This document shows, in pieces, positions 25,279 to 33,577 of a stretch of DNA of 64,000 nucleotides. Positions within the stretch are counted from its first letter, which is position 1, and the number at the start of each line of letters is the position of its first letter. Position numbers and translations under genes: made by a program. The notes below the pieces were generated by a model that was given only the letters and a program-made list of their open reading frames with translations, was not told the DNA's origin and ran no database searches. This DNA comes from Phycisphaerales bacterium UBA6054. Its GTDB lineage: Bacteria > Planctomycetota > Phycisphaerae > Phycisphaerales > UBA1924. Location: the NCBI GenBank assembly GCA_002429045.1, contig DIYM01000017.1, positions 1 to 64,000 on the forward strand, in the 5' to 3' direction.

Positions 25279-26166
25279 ATGAGCACGCCCCACCCCGGAC
25301 GCATCCTCCGCCAGCACATGTCAGAGGGGTGCGTCGCCGCACCGGGCGCGTTCAACGCCCTGGTCGGCATGGCCGTGCGCGACGCCGGGTTCCAAGCCGC
25401 CTACGTCTCGGGCGGCGCGACCTCCGTGGCCGCGGGCGTGCCCGACGTCGGGCTGCTCACGCTCGACCACTTCGCCGGCGTCGTCCGCGAGGTCTGCCGG
25501 GGCTCGGGCCTGCCCGTGCTCGCGGACGCCGACACCGGGTTCGGGGAAGAAGAGATGACCCGGCGCACCGTCATCGAGTACCACCACGCCGGTGCCGCCG
25601 GGCTCCACCTCGAGGACCAGGTCTTCCCCAAACGCTGCGGCCACCTCGACGGCAAAGCCCTCATCCCCGCCGACCAGGCCGCGAGCAAGATCGCCTGGGC
25701 CGCCAAGGCCGCCCGCGACTGCTCGGACGGGGACTTCATCATCTGCGCCCGGACCGACGCCAAGGGCGTCGAGGGCTTCGACGCCGCGGTCGAGCGGGCG
25801 AAGATCTACGTCCAGTCCGGCGCGAGCATGATCTTCCCCGAGGGCCTGACCACCGAGCAGGAGTTCGCCGACTTCGCCAATGCCATGGACACGCTGGGCG
25901 ACCGACGCCCGTTCATGCTCGCCAACATGACCGAGTTCGGCAAAACCCCGATGATCCCGCTCGGCCGCTTCGAGGAGATGGGCTACAACATCGTGATCTA
26001 CCCGGTCAGCACCCTGCGCCTGGCGATGGGCGCGATCACGACCGCGCTGGCCGACCTCAAAGCAACCGGCACGCTCGAAGCCCAACTCGGCGCGATGCAG
26101 ACCCGCGACGAACTCTACCGCATGGTCGGCTACACGCCCGGCACGCCGTGGGAGTTCCCGGTGTGA
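25279..26166 (+). CDS. prpB: Isocitrate lyase/PEP mutase family, probable 2-methylisocitrate lyase
   Basis: The 295-residue TIM barrel has the family order: GAFNALVGMAVRDAGFQAAYVSGG near the start, ADADTGFG near residue 85 with the Mg-binding Asp, LEDQVFPKRCGH with catalytic Cys120, and ICARTDA near 158. The Lys-Arg-Cys-Gly-His motif is diagnostic for isocitrate and methylisocitrate lyases. The short length and the close prpD-like gene favour 2-methylisocitrate lyase, which yields pyruvate and succinate. The start was placed at MSTPHPGR because TAGAAT lies just before it; a longer frame upstream runs into the divergent gene. Confidence 0.9.
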   Translation: MSTPHPGRILRQHMSEGCVAAPGAFNALVGMAVRDAGFQAAYVSGGATSVAAGVPDVGLLTLDHFAGVVREVCRGSGLPVLADADTGFGEEEMTRRTVIEYHHAGAAGLHLEDQVFPKRCGHLDGKALIPADQAASKIAWAAKAARDCSDGDFIICARTDAKGVEGFDAAVERAKIYVQSGASMIFPEGLTTEQEFADFANAMDTLGDRRPFMLANMTEFGKTPMIPLGRFEEMGYNIVIYPVSTLRLAMGAITTALADLKATGTLEAQLGAMQTRDELYRMVGYTPGTPWEFPV

Positions 26167-26930
26167 GGACACTGCGAACGGTTTTCGCATGGGCGTTGCT
26201 CGGCTTCCTGACAAACACGCTGGTTGTCATCTTCCTGTCATGGATTTCGTTTAGTTCTTATGAGAACGAACGGTTTATTGATGGCCGGGACGTCAGGCAC
26301 CTGACAAGTGATTTTTCAGCAAGCGTTCCTGCAAGATCGATCGACTCACTCGGATACCGCAGACGTGGCTGGTACTACAACCCCGGTTTTTCTGTGAGCA
26401 TGTCACCCGGGCTGCCATTCAACTACTTTTTACATCCGAATCGCGGCAGGCTCGACTTTCCGTTTCGCAACGGCCCGTTCTTCGCCTGGGCTATCGGCGG
26501 CGACCGTGCTTGGGGACGCCTCTACAACGAACCGCTGACTTCACTAGAAGAAGTACGTCGTTTCAGCGGATTCGAGTGCGCCGCTGGCTTTCCGGCGCTT
26601 TCTGCCTGGCACGGACTCAACGTCAAGCGGGACGACACCGCGACAACGCCGGGAGGTATCAGACTGCCAGATCCGACGGGTATGGTGAATGCTGCCTACG
26701 AAGTCCGCGCCATCCCCTACCGCCCCATCTGGCCCGGCCTCATCTTCAACACCATCTTCTATGCCCTGCTCGCCTTTGTCACACACCGTCTCCTCCGCAC
26801 CATCCGCGAGCACCGCCGCTTCACCAAGGGCCGCTGCCCGACGTGCAGATACGACCTCAACGCCAACTTCGCACCCGGCTGCCCCGAATGCGGCTGGCGC
26901 CGCGAGGCGACCCAGCCCGCCCCTCCCTAG
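26163..26930 (+). CDS. Membrane protein with C-terminal zinc ribbon, AT-rich N-terminal half
   Basis: The GTG start overlaps the prpB stop as GTGA. One hydrophobic helix (residues 6-30) is followed by a periplasmic domain of 160 residues, a second helix (residues 195-215, IWPGLIFNTIFYALLAFV), and a cytosolic zinc ribbon CPTCRYDLNANFAPGCPECGW. That ribbon is a hallmark I associate with Phycisphaerae membrane proteins. Bases 26200-26650 are clearly AT-richer than the neighbours, with TTT and ATT codons, while the second helix and ribbon return to normal GC. The gene may be a chimera of a foreign sensor part and a resident anchor. Function unknown. Confidence 0.65.
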   Translation: MRTLRTVFAWALLGFLTNTLVVIFLSWISFSSYENERFIDGRDVRHLTSDFSASVPARSIDSLGYRRRGWYYNPGFSVSMSPGLPFNYFLHPNRGRLDFPFRNGPFFAWAIGGDRAWGRLYNEPLTSLEEVRRFSGFECAAGFPALSAWHGLNVKRDDTATTPGGIRLPDPTGMVNAAYEVRAIPYRPIWPGLIFNTIFYALLAFVTHRLLRTIREHRRFTKGRCPTCRYDLNANFAPGCPECGWRREATQPAPP

Positions 26931-27087
26931 CCACGCCCCCGCCGAGATCGATGGCTCCGAATCCCGATCTCCCGCGACCATCAGCGCCCCGGCGTGAACA
27001 CCTAGCCGGCCAATCCGCCCACGAAGACCCGGGCAGACGCGCCAGCGCCCGCCCGGGTGTGAGGATCACCGTCTCAACTCGCACCGC

Positions 27088-27834
27088 TCACGGGCAGTAG
27101 TCGATCGCGACGCCCTCGAACCGGTTGAACACCTTGAACGGCTGGCCGAACGGCTGGTTCGAGGTGCGGTCGACCACCCAGGTCCCGTCCATCGTGAAGT
27201 TGAGTTCGTCGCGGACGTTGCTCGTGCCCAGCAGCTCGAAGCCCCGGAACGATCCCTCGAACCCGACTAGCCAGTCGTTGCCCTGCACCTGAACGTCGTA
27301 GCACTTCTCGCAGGCATCGCCGGCGATATCGCAGCGAGACTCACGGTTGGTCCCAGCCCCGATCGTGCCGTGGGCCTCCCCGCCATACACCGCCCCCCCG
27401 ACGGTGACGTACTCCCATTCGCCGACCCAGGACCCGCGGAACGGGCAGCACGAATCCGCCCTCAGGATGTAGTTGAACTTGAGCGTCAGCCGGCCGTCGC
27501 GGAACTCGTCGCAACGCCCGAAGCATCCGGCGCCGAGCCCCCCGCACACCAACCCGCTCGAACGCATGTCCGTCACATAGACCGCGCTGGTGACGCGGAT
27601 CGTCTTGCAGTCGATGGTGTTGCATCCGAGCCGCTCGTACCGCCCGGGCTCGACGAGCCCCTCGCAGCCGTCCTTGCTGAAGCTGGTCACACACGCCCCG
27701 GTGGGCGCCACGCTCTCCGTGCCCGCGCCCTCCGCGGCGTTGTACGCCATCACGCCCGCGGCACCGAAGAGGCCCCAAGCCGACGCCGCCGAACCGAAAC
27801 CACACACCGCCAGTGTTGCCATCAAACGTTTCAT
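27088..27834 (-). CDS. Secreted Cys-rich hypothetical protein
   Basis: A clear Sec signal peptide, MKRLMATLAVCGFGSAASA, precedes a 225-residue mature domain with 13 cysteines, several in CxxxxC and CC arrangements, that probably form disulfides. The mature domain is beta-rich by composition. I recognise no family. AGGAG stands 8 nt before the ATG on the minus strand. The gene is alone, with a long AT-rich upstream region that contains direct repeats, so it may be specifically regulated. Confidence 0.6.
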   Translation of the reverse strand: MKRLMATLAVCGFGSAASAWGLFGAAGVMAYNAAEGAGTESVAPTGACVTSFSKDGCEGLVEPGRYERLGCNTIDCKTIRVTSAVYVTDMRSSGLVCGGLGAGCFGRCDEFRDGRLTLKFNYILRADSCCPFRGSWVGEWEYVTVGGAVYGGEAHGTIGAGTNRESRCDIAGDACEKCYDVQVQGNDWLVGFEGSFRGFELLGTSNVRDELNFTMDGTWVVDRTSNQPFGQPFKVFNRFEGVAIDYCP

Positions 27835-28490
27835 CGATCATTCTCCTACAAGCACAAACAGATAACCAGCCGACGCACACGCGCCGGCCCTACGAGTCAG
27901 ATTTGAGTGCATTCCCTACGAGTCGCGCCCGAACCGTCCGGGCCAGTCAAAACCTAAGTGATTTCAGGTAAAAGACAATACCCGCTTCGAGTGGTTTAGA
28001 GATAATTATATCGATGTTATAGAATCCGGCATCGCGTTATAGAACATGAACTGCCCACGGCCGCAGACGCCCGCGCGCCGCGAACCCTCGAGCCACAAAC
28101 AGTTCTGACGAGCGACGCCCATCTTGAAGCACAAAACCACACAGAACCGCCGATCCGCGGGCACCTGCACCCACCGCTGTGGCGGCCCACGCCGCGAGCC
28201 CGCCCGCACAATCCGAAGCGCCCCGCGACGGTCATCGCGAACGCCCAACCGATCGCCCCGTGCTCAACACGGGATCGGGCGTCACAACAGCATCCGGCAG
28301 CCCGCCGGCGTCAAGAGCGCGGCGAGCCCTGCAAACAGAGAGCGGGTTTCGCTATTCATTCGGCGAGTTCTTCGGACAAGACAAAGACCGACGCGGCGCG
28401 GGCAGCAAGAGCATGTCGAGCGCGAGTCGAGAGCCAAATCGCCCGCCTTTTCGCCCCTCTCGGGCCTCTCCCCCGACCACGCCGCTCCCC
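27835..28490. other. Long intergenic region with AT-rich island and direct repeats
   Basis: No convincing gene is seen here. CCCTACGAGTC occurs twice, at 27888 and 27914. Bases 27950-28050 are an AT-rich island in which GTTATAGAA occurs twice exactly 20 bp apart (28016 and 28036). Short frames exist on both strands (for example 28006-28248 minus and 28179-28508 plus), but they lack ribosome binding sites and look like GC-driven noise. A structured RNA in 28060-28350 cannot be excluded by eye. Confidence 0.5.
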
Positions 28491-28496
28491 TACCAT
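28491..28496 (+). promoter_or_regulatory. TACCAT -10-like box for citrate synthase gene
   Basis: CCTACCATAC stands 54 nt before the ATG at 28551, which has a GAGAGGGA ribosome binding site. It matches the other TACCAT boxes in the window. Confidence 0.45.
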
Positions 28497-28550
28497 ACCG
28501 GCACCTGACCGAACCACATCCAAGGCGCCGCCGCCGAGAGGGATCCAGCC

Positions 28551-29711
28551 ATGTCCACCACCGCTCCAGCCCCCGCCACCAAGGGCCTCGAAGGCGTCAT
28601 CGCCGGCGAGACCGAGATCTGCAACGTCGAGCAGTCCGCCCTGATCTACCGCGGCTACGAGATCGCCGACCTCGCCGCGAACGCCACCTTCGAGGAAGTC
28701 GCCTTCCTGCTCCTGGAAGGCCACAAGCCCTCACCCGAAGAACTGAAGCGCTTCACCGCCGAACTCGTCGACGCCCGCGACATCCCCGAGGAAGCCAAGT
28801 CTTTCCTCACGCACTCGGCCAACCTCGTCAAGAACCACTCGGGCGTCCCGATGGACCTGCTCCGCACGGCCGTCTCGATCTGCGGCCACCTCGACCCCGA
28901 TTGCCAGGACAACTCGGCCGACGCGAACCTTCGCAAAGCCAAACGCATTCTCGCCCAGGTCCCGACCATCATCGGGCACATGCAGAACAACATCGACGGC
29001 CGAGACTTCGTCGCCCACGACCCGGATCTCTCGCACGCCGGGAACCTCCTCTGGATGATGACCGGTGAGAAACCGACCGCCGAAGCCGAGAAGGTCATGG
29101 ACGTCTCGCTGATCCTGTACGCCGAGCACGACTACAACGCGTCCACGTTCACGAGCCGAGTCATCGCCGGCACGCTGGCCGATATGCACGGCGCCATGAC
29201 GGGCGCCATCGCCGCTCTCAAGGGCCCGCTCCACGGCGGAGCCAACGAAGCCGCGATGGACATGCTCAGCGAGATCCGCAACGACATCGGCCCCGACAAC
29301 GACACAGGAAAGATCACCGACTGGATGCACAAGGCGTTCGAAGAGAAACGCAAGCTGATGGGCTTCGGGCACCGCGTCTACAAAAGCGGGGACCACCGCG
29401 CTCCCATCTTGCACGGCCTGGGACGCAAGGCCGCCGAAGCCCGCGGGCCCGAGTTCGTCAGGCTGTTCGAACTCGGCGAAACGGTCCAGAACATCATGGA
29501 AACCGACAAGAAGATCTACCCCAACGTCGACTTCCCCTGCGGCATGACATACTTCACGATGGGCATCCCCGTGCCCCAGTACACGCCGATCTTCGTCGCG
29601 TCCCGCGTGTCCGGCTGGGCCGCCCACATCATGGAGCAGCACGCCAACAACCGCCTGATCCGTCCCCGTGCGGCCTACAGCGGCCCCGAAACCCGCAAGT
29701 GGAACGGCTGA
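28551..29711 (+). CDS. Citrate synthase / 2-methylcitrate synthase
   Basis: The 386-residue short, hexamer-free type enzyme condenses an acyl-CoA with oxaloacetate. The catalytic residues are His228 in GPLHGGANE, His274 in GFGHRVYK and Asp327 in NVDFPCG. EHDYNASTF near residue 190 and the RPRAAYSGP terminus are also typical. Short citrate synthases of this type include PrpC, and the prpD-like and prpB-like genes lie within 7 kb, so a 2-methylcitrate synthase role is likely; many such enzymes also use acetyl-CoA. A TACCAT box and a 55-nt leader precede it and an intrinsic terminator follows. Confidence 0.92.
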   Translation: MSTTAPAPATKGLEGVIAGETEICNVEQSALIYRGYEIADLAANATFEEVAFLLLEGHKPSPEELKRFTAELVDARDIPEEAKSFLTHSANLVKNHSGVPMDLLRTAVSICGHLDPDCQDNSADANLRKAKRILAQVPTIIGHMQNNIDGRDFVAHDPDLSHAGNLLWMMTGEKPTAEAEKVMDVSLILYAEHDYNASTFTSRVIAGTLADMHGAMTGAIAALKGPLHGGANEAAMDMLSEIRNDIGPDNDTGKITDWMHKAFEEKRKLMGFGHRVYKSGDHRAPILHGLGRKAAEARGPEFVRLFELGETVQNIMETDKKIYPNVDFPCGMTYFTMGIPVPQYTPIFVASRVSGWAAHIMEQHANNRLIRPRAAYSGPETRKWNG

Positions 29712-29743
29712 CCAGGAATCCCAACAACCAATGGCTCTCCAAT

Positions 29744-29769
29744 GCCTACTCAACCGGGATAGGCTTTTT
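29744..29769 (+). terminator. Intrinsic terminator after citrate synthase
   Basis: GCCTA and TAGGC form a short stem around an 11-nt loop and are followed by five Ts. The stem is short, so its strength is moderate. Confidence 0.5.
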
Positions 29770-29802
29770 CGTGCGCGGGTGACGCGCCGCAAGGGGCTCG
29801 AC

Positions 29803-30468
29803 GTGACTCAGACATCCGACGACCACACCGATAGGCCGCGCGACAACAACGATGCGGAACCCGGCGCGACGCGGCGGGAACACGACGCCGACCAGCCGTC
29901 AGGCCGGGCTTCAGAATCCGACCAGAATCGGGAACACGCTGCGCAAGGGAGCGGAGAACGCACACGGGGCATCGATAAGGCCCAAGCCGCAGGATACCCG
30001 CCCGACAACGGGCCAGAAACCCGAGTCATCAAAGTACGCCGCTGCTGGTTCCGGAGCCGAACCGGCCGGTTCATCGTCACGGTGGCGATCCTCCTCGCCT
30101 GCGTCACAGGCTTGATCTGGGTTCCGGTTGCCGACAAATCCCGCTGGTGGCACCTGCTGTTCGCGCCGGGCGCCCTCACCACCGCGGGACTCCTCTCATG
30201 GTGGTGGATCGATCGCTTCTCGGCCTCCCTCGTCATCACCACGAAGCGAACCACCATGCACCGCGGGTTCTTCCGCCGATCGACCTCGGAAGTCGTCCAC
30301 GACAACATCCGCAACATCCAGGTCGATCAGACGTTCTGGCAGCGGGTCTGGAAAGTCGGCAAAATCGGTATCTCCTCTTCGGGCCAGGACGGCGTGGAGG
30401 TCCAGGTCAACCACCTGCCAAACCCGGACACACTGCGGGAGATCATCGACCTCTACCGCCCGCTCTGA
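29803..30468 (+). CDS. Bacterial PH-domain (YdbS-like) membrane protein
   Basis: An 85-residue hydrophilic, low-complexity N-terminus rich in Asp, Arg and Glu precedes two transmembrane helices (about residues 88-108 and 118-137). A C-terminal bacterial PH-like domain follows, with the pattern LVITTKRTTMHRGFFRRSTSEVVHDNIRNIQVDQTFWQRVWKVG that is typical of YdbS/YdbT proteins. The function of these membrane PH domains is not settled. The GTG at 29803 has an AAGGGG site 8 nt upstream. An in-frame GTG at 29779 is an alternative. Confidence 0.8.
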   Translation: MTQTSDDHTDRPRDNNDAEPGATRREHDADQPSGRASESDQNREHAAQGSGERTRGIDKAQAAGYPPDNGPETRVIKVRRCWFRSRTGRFIVTVAILLACVTGLIWVPVADKSRWWHLLFAPGALTTAGLLSWWWIDRFSASLVITTKRTTMHRGFFRRSTSEVVHDNIRNIQVDQTFWQRVWKVGKIGISSSGQDGVEVQVNHLPNPDTLREIIDLYRPL

Positions 30469-30495
30469 ATCCGCCCGGCCGGGCAGTTTCTCGGC

Positions 30496-30501
30496 TATCA
30501 T
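30496..30501 (+). promoter_or_regulatory. TATCAT -10-like box
   Basis: TATCAT lies 62 nt before the ATG at 30564, just after the stop codon of the PH-domain gene. Confidence 0.35.
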
Positions 30502-30563
30502 GCGGTCCGGCGGACGGAATCGCCGACGGGTGCGCCAGCGTCACCCGCGAGGGAGGATCAACC

Positions 30564-30887
30564 ATGAACTGGCTCCACAAACTCCGCCTCCGAGCGTTCG
30601 GCGTGGTCGTCGCGTCGATCCTGGGAGCCCTCGCCGTGGTCGGCTGGCTTTCTGTGCCGGTCCTCCCGGCGCTCGGTGTCGCGATCGTCACAGCCGCCGC
30701 GGTCGTCAACACCATGGCCAACCGCCTCGCCATGCCCACCTGCGCCGGCTGCGGGACCGATCTCGCCAAGACCCCCGCGGGAACGCACGGCGTGATCTGC
30801 CACGAGTGCGGCACGATCAACCAACACTTCGACGAATCCCGACTCGCCCGCATCGCCGACAGACTCAACGACCGCCGCGACGCCTGA
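30564..30887 (+). CDS. Two-pass membrane protein with zinc ribbon
   Basis: GGGAGG stands at good distance from the ATG. The 107-residue product has a basic N-terminus, two closely spaced hydrophobic helices (about residues 11-32 and 35-50), and a cytosolic zinc ribbon with CAGC and CHEC pairs 19 residues apart. A charged C-terminal helix ends the protein. It resembles other small planctomycete ribbon proteins in layout. Function unknown. It is followed by a strong bidirectional terminator. Confidence 0.65.
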   Translation: MNWLHKLRLRAFGVVVASILGALAVVGWLSVPVLPALGVAIVTAAAVVNTMANRLAMPTCAGCGTDLAKTPAGTHGVICHECGTINQHFDESRLARIADRLNDRRDA

Positions 30888-30911
30888 AGCCCCGCTCACT
30901 CGGACTCCACG

Positions 30912-30941
30912 AAAAAACGCCCGGGACATCCCGGGCGTTTC
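30912..30941. terminator. Bidirectional intrinsic terminator
   Basis: AACGCCCGGG and CCCGGGCGTT form a perfect ten base-pair stem with an ACAT loop, with an A tract on the left and Ts on the right. It serves the zinc-ribbon gene and the convergent trigger factor gene. Confidence 0.85.
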
Positions 30942-30965
30942 TCGTATCGACACGAACGGCCCGAA

Positions 30966-32351
30966 TCAGGCCTCCTTCATCCGCTCGTTGAAGTCGTCGG
31001 CCGAAACCTCCTCGATCTCCGCATCCGCCAGGATCGCGTCCAGCGTCTTGTGCTCACGCACCTGCTGGAACAGGTTCTGGATCTGACCGTTCTTGACCAT
31101 CGCCTCCCGCACGGCCGCGGGCTGCTGGCCCTGCTCCATCGCGATCCGCATGATCTGGGCGTTCAGTTCGCCCTCGTCCACCTGAACATCCAGCTGCTCG
31201 CCGGCCTTATTGAGCAGGAAGAAGTTCTTGAGCTCACGGACCGCCGCCTCGTTCGAGGACGAACGCAGCTCGGCCATGTTCTTCTCGACTTCCATCGCGT
31301 CCACGCCGCGGTACATCAACTCGAGACGACGACGCTCGAGCGTCCGAGCCGCCTGCTGGCTCGTCAGGCCCGCCGGCAGCTCGAAATCCGTGTTGTCAGA
31401 GAGGAACTTGAGCGCCTGCTGACGCATCACCGACTGCTGCTGCACCTCGGCACGCTGGCCCAAGCGCTGCGAGACCATCTCACGCAGTTGCTCTTCGCTC
31501 GCCAAACCGAACTTGGCGACGATGTCCGACACCGGCGCCGGGATGATCTTGTACACGTTCACGACCTTGAAGTCGACCGTGAGATCCTTGTTGCGGATCG
31601 CCTCGACCTCGTGGTTCTCCGGGCCCTGGACCTTCACCGTGACCTCGTCGTCCGCCTTCGGCGTGCCGAACTGCTTGCCGAAGTCCGAGACCATCACGCC
31701 CAGGATCATCCCAGAGCCGTCGCTGTCCGCCTCGGGGATCTGGACCACCGCGCCATCGATGTTGTAATGCTCCGTGCCATCCTCGTCGGTCATCTTGGCG
31801 ACACCCATGACGTAGTCGCCAGCCTCGGGCTCGTCGCGGTCCTCGAGCGTGCCCTCGTTGATGCAGATCTTGTTGACTTCCTCGTCGAGCAATCCGTCCG
31901 GGATGCTGGCGTCAGGCTTGAGCACCTTGACACCCTTCAACTCGGGCAACTCGAACTCGGGCATCACCTCGATCTCGACCTCGAGGCTCATCGGCTTGCC
32001 GGCCTCGACCTCGACGCCCTCGAACGCAGAAGCCGGGGGCTGGCCCAGCACCTTGAGACCGTTGCTCTCGACCGCGTCCTGATAGGCCTGCGTGATCAGG
32101 CGGCTGCGCGCTTCGTCCGTCACCGCCCCCCCGAACCGCTTCTCGATCAGCCGGCGCGGCACACGACCCTTGCGGAACCCGGGCAACTGCGCCTCATGGA
32201 TCACCGTCTCGAACGAATCCTGGATCGTGCCGTCGACCGTCTCGGCCGGGATCTCGATCTCGAGCCGCTTGCGGCACGGACCCACATCCTCGATCTTCAC
32301 CCTGTTGTCGGACTTGTTGTCGGACTTGTTGTCGGACTTGTTGTCGGACAT
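30966..32351 (-). CDS. tig: Trigger factor (ribosome-associated chaperone)
   Basis: The 461-residue protein has the N-terminal ribosome-binding domain with the signature PGFRKGRVPRRLIEKRFG near residue 60. A central FKBP-type segment follows at about residues 165-260, clearly diverged from the usual prolyl isomerase sequence, and then a long helical C-terminal domain. It binds nascent chains at the ribosome exit. The N-terminus begins with a SDNK tandem repeat encoded by 12-bp DNA repeats. I placed the start at the ATG that opens those repeats; upstream sequence in the same frame contains the antisense of tRNA-Leu and cannot be coding. Confidence 0.9.
   Translation of the reverse strand: MSDNKSDNKSDNKSDNRVKIEDVGPCRKRLEIEIPAETVDGTIQDSFETVIHEAQLPGFRKGRVPRRLIEKRFGGAVTDEARSRLITQAYQDAVESNGLKVLGQPPASAFEGVEVEAGKPMSLEVEIEVMPEFELPELKGVKVLKPDASIPDGLLDEEVNKICINEGTLEDRDEPEAGDYVMGVAKMTDEDGTEHYNIDGAVVQIPEADSDGSGMILGVMVSDFGKQFGTPKADDEVTVKVQGPENHEVEAIRNKDLTVDFKVVNVYKIIPAPVSDIVAKFGLASEEQLREMVSQRLGQRAEVQQQSVMRQQALKFLSDNTDFELPAGLTSQQAARTLERRRLELMYRGVDAMEVEKNMAELRSSSNEAAVRELKNFFLLNKAGEQLDVQVDEGELNAQIMRIAMEQGQQPAAVREAMVKNGQIQNLFQQVREHKTLDAILADAEIEEVSADDFNERMKEA
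32305..32349 (-). repeat. Tandem 12-bp repeat at the start of trigger factor
   Basis: The plus-strand unit TTGTCGGACTTG is repeated 3.75 times without a mismatch and encodes (SDNK)n at the extreme N-terminus of trigger factor. Because the unit length is a multiple of three, copy-number changes would keep the frame. Confidence 0.9.
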
Positions 32352-32487
32352 CCTCGAACCTCGATGTCGCGTGCGGGACTCTTGCACGGTCCGCCAGGGC
32401 ACGCCTCCGACCCGGACCGGCCCTGCCGGTTTGTCCCGCCAGGACCGCAAGCATAGCGCGACACCCCGCCCAAACACCGATCTCGCC

Positions 32488-32516
32488 CTGACAAACGCCC
32501 CGCTCCCGACTACCAT
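32488..32516 (+). promoter_or_regulatory. Promoter of tRNA-Leu
   Basis: CTGACA and TACCAT are separated by exactly 17 nt, the sigma-70 spacing. The -10 box ends 11 nt before the tRNA. It is the clearest housekeeping promoter in the window and calibrates the TACCAT boxes seen elsewhere. Confidence 0.7.
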
Positions 32517-32527
32517 CCGGCACACTC

Positions 32528-32611
32528 GCCGGAGTGGCGGAATTGGCAGACGCGGTGGATTCAAAATCCACTTCTGGAAACAGAGTGGGGGTTCAAGTCC
32601 CCCCTCCGGCA
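32528..32611 (+). tRNA. tRNA-Leu (anticodon CAA)
   Basis: GCCGGAG pairs with CTCCGGC as the acceptor stem with discriminator A. The anticodon loop TTCAAAA between GTGGA and TCCAC gives CAA, reading UUG. A long variable arm (CTTCTGGAAACAGAG region) is typical of tRNA-Leu, and the T loop is TTCAAGT. CCA is not encoded. Confidence 0.95.
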
Positions 32612-32647
32612 TTCGACGGGTCTCGACCGGCCACGGGGAGCGACCGC

Positions 32648-33556
32648 ATGAGCTACCGGCACGCATTCACGCTCATCGAACTGCTGGTCGTCATCGCGAT
32701 CATCGCCCTCCTTACCGGCATCCTCCTTCCCGCGATCGGCTCGGCACGGAACGCCGCGAAGCATGTCAAGTGCGCCTCGAACATGCGGCAACTCGCCCTC
32801 GGTCACGCCCTCTACGCCACAGACAACCGGGACATCAGCATTCCCGGGCGCATGGCCAAAGTCGGCGAGGCAGAAGACCCCGCCAACCACTACAACGTCG
32901 GCAACGGCATGCACTATCGACCCCGCTGGATGGTCACGATGGGCGCCAGCGCCGGGTTCCACGCCTACGCCGAGCCCTCCACGGACCCGAGCAAAGACAA
33001 CGACAACAACCGCCACCTCGAACACGAGATCTTCAGCGATCCCATCGTCAGGGGCTGGACCAACAACCGCAACTACGCGCTCGGCTACAACTTCCAGTTT
33101 CTCGGAAACACCCGGCGTGACGCGACCGGCCGATTCGTACGCTTCCCCGTCAAGCTCTACAGCATGAACTCCATGACGGTCCTCTTCGCCGACACGCTGG
33201 GCACCGCCGCAACCTTCGCCCAATCAGAACGCATGCCCTACAACCCCGCCCCCCATCCCGACAAGGACGCGCGTGAACTGGGCAACCACGGCTGGTCGCT
33301 GGACCCACCACGCCTCACACCGAACAGCGACAACTGCGACGGCAGCCGCGACCAGACGACCCGGTCCGCGATAGACGAACGACACGCCGGCAAGGCCAAC
33401 GTCGCCTGGCTCGACGGGCACGTCGCCGCCAAATCCGCCCCCGAACTCGGGTATGTGCAGAGCACGAACGGACCGTTCGAGTACGCCCCCGAGGACGCGA
33501 CCAACAAGCACTTCTCGGGCGACTCCACCGACAAGGACCCCCCTCCTGTCCGCTGA
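32648..33556 (+). CDS. Prepilin-type N-terminal cleavage/methylation domain protein
   Basis: [18 protein letters not shown] at residues 5-22 is the type IV pilin-like methylation motif, cut after Ala instead of the usual Gly. A helical stalk with [18 protein letters not shown] follows. The C-terminal half contains [13 protein letters not shown], the DGHV element typical of the large planctomycete family of pseudopilin-like proteins (DUF1559-related). These are exported surface proteins whose exact role is not known. The gene directly follows tRNA-Leu and may be cotranscribed with it, since no separate promoter is visible in the 36-nt gap. Confidence 0.85.
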   Translation: MSYRHAFTLIELLVVIAIIALLTGILLPAIGSARNAAKHVKCASNMRQLALGHALYATDNRDISIPGRMAKVGEAEDPANHYNVGNGMHYRPRWMVTMGASAGFHAYAEPSTDPSKDNDNNRHLEHEIFSDPIVRGWTNNRNYALGYNFQFLGNTRRDATGRFVRFPVKLYSMNSMTVLFADTLGTAATFAQSERMPYNPAPHPDKDARELGNHGWSLDPPRLTPNSDNCDGSRDQTTRSAIDERHAGKANVAWLDGHVAAKSAPELGYVQSTNGPFEYAPEDATNKHFSGDSTDKDPPPVR

Positions 33557-33577
33557 TCGCCCGCCCAACAATCGACC

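Noticed and set aside
28006..28508. Short frames on both strands in the long gap before citrate synthase
   Set aside because: No ribosome binding sites and compositions typical of non-coding GC-rich DNA. I could not assign an RNA family either.
32305..32349. Possible CRISPR-like or regulatory tandem repeat
   Set aside because: The repeats are 12 bp, contiguous without spacers, and encode the trigger factor N-terminus.
32352..32666. N-terminal extension of trigger factor
   Set aside because: The frame would run antisense through the tRNA-Leu gene.
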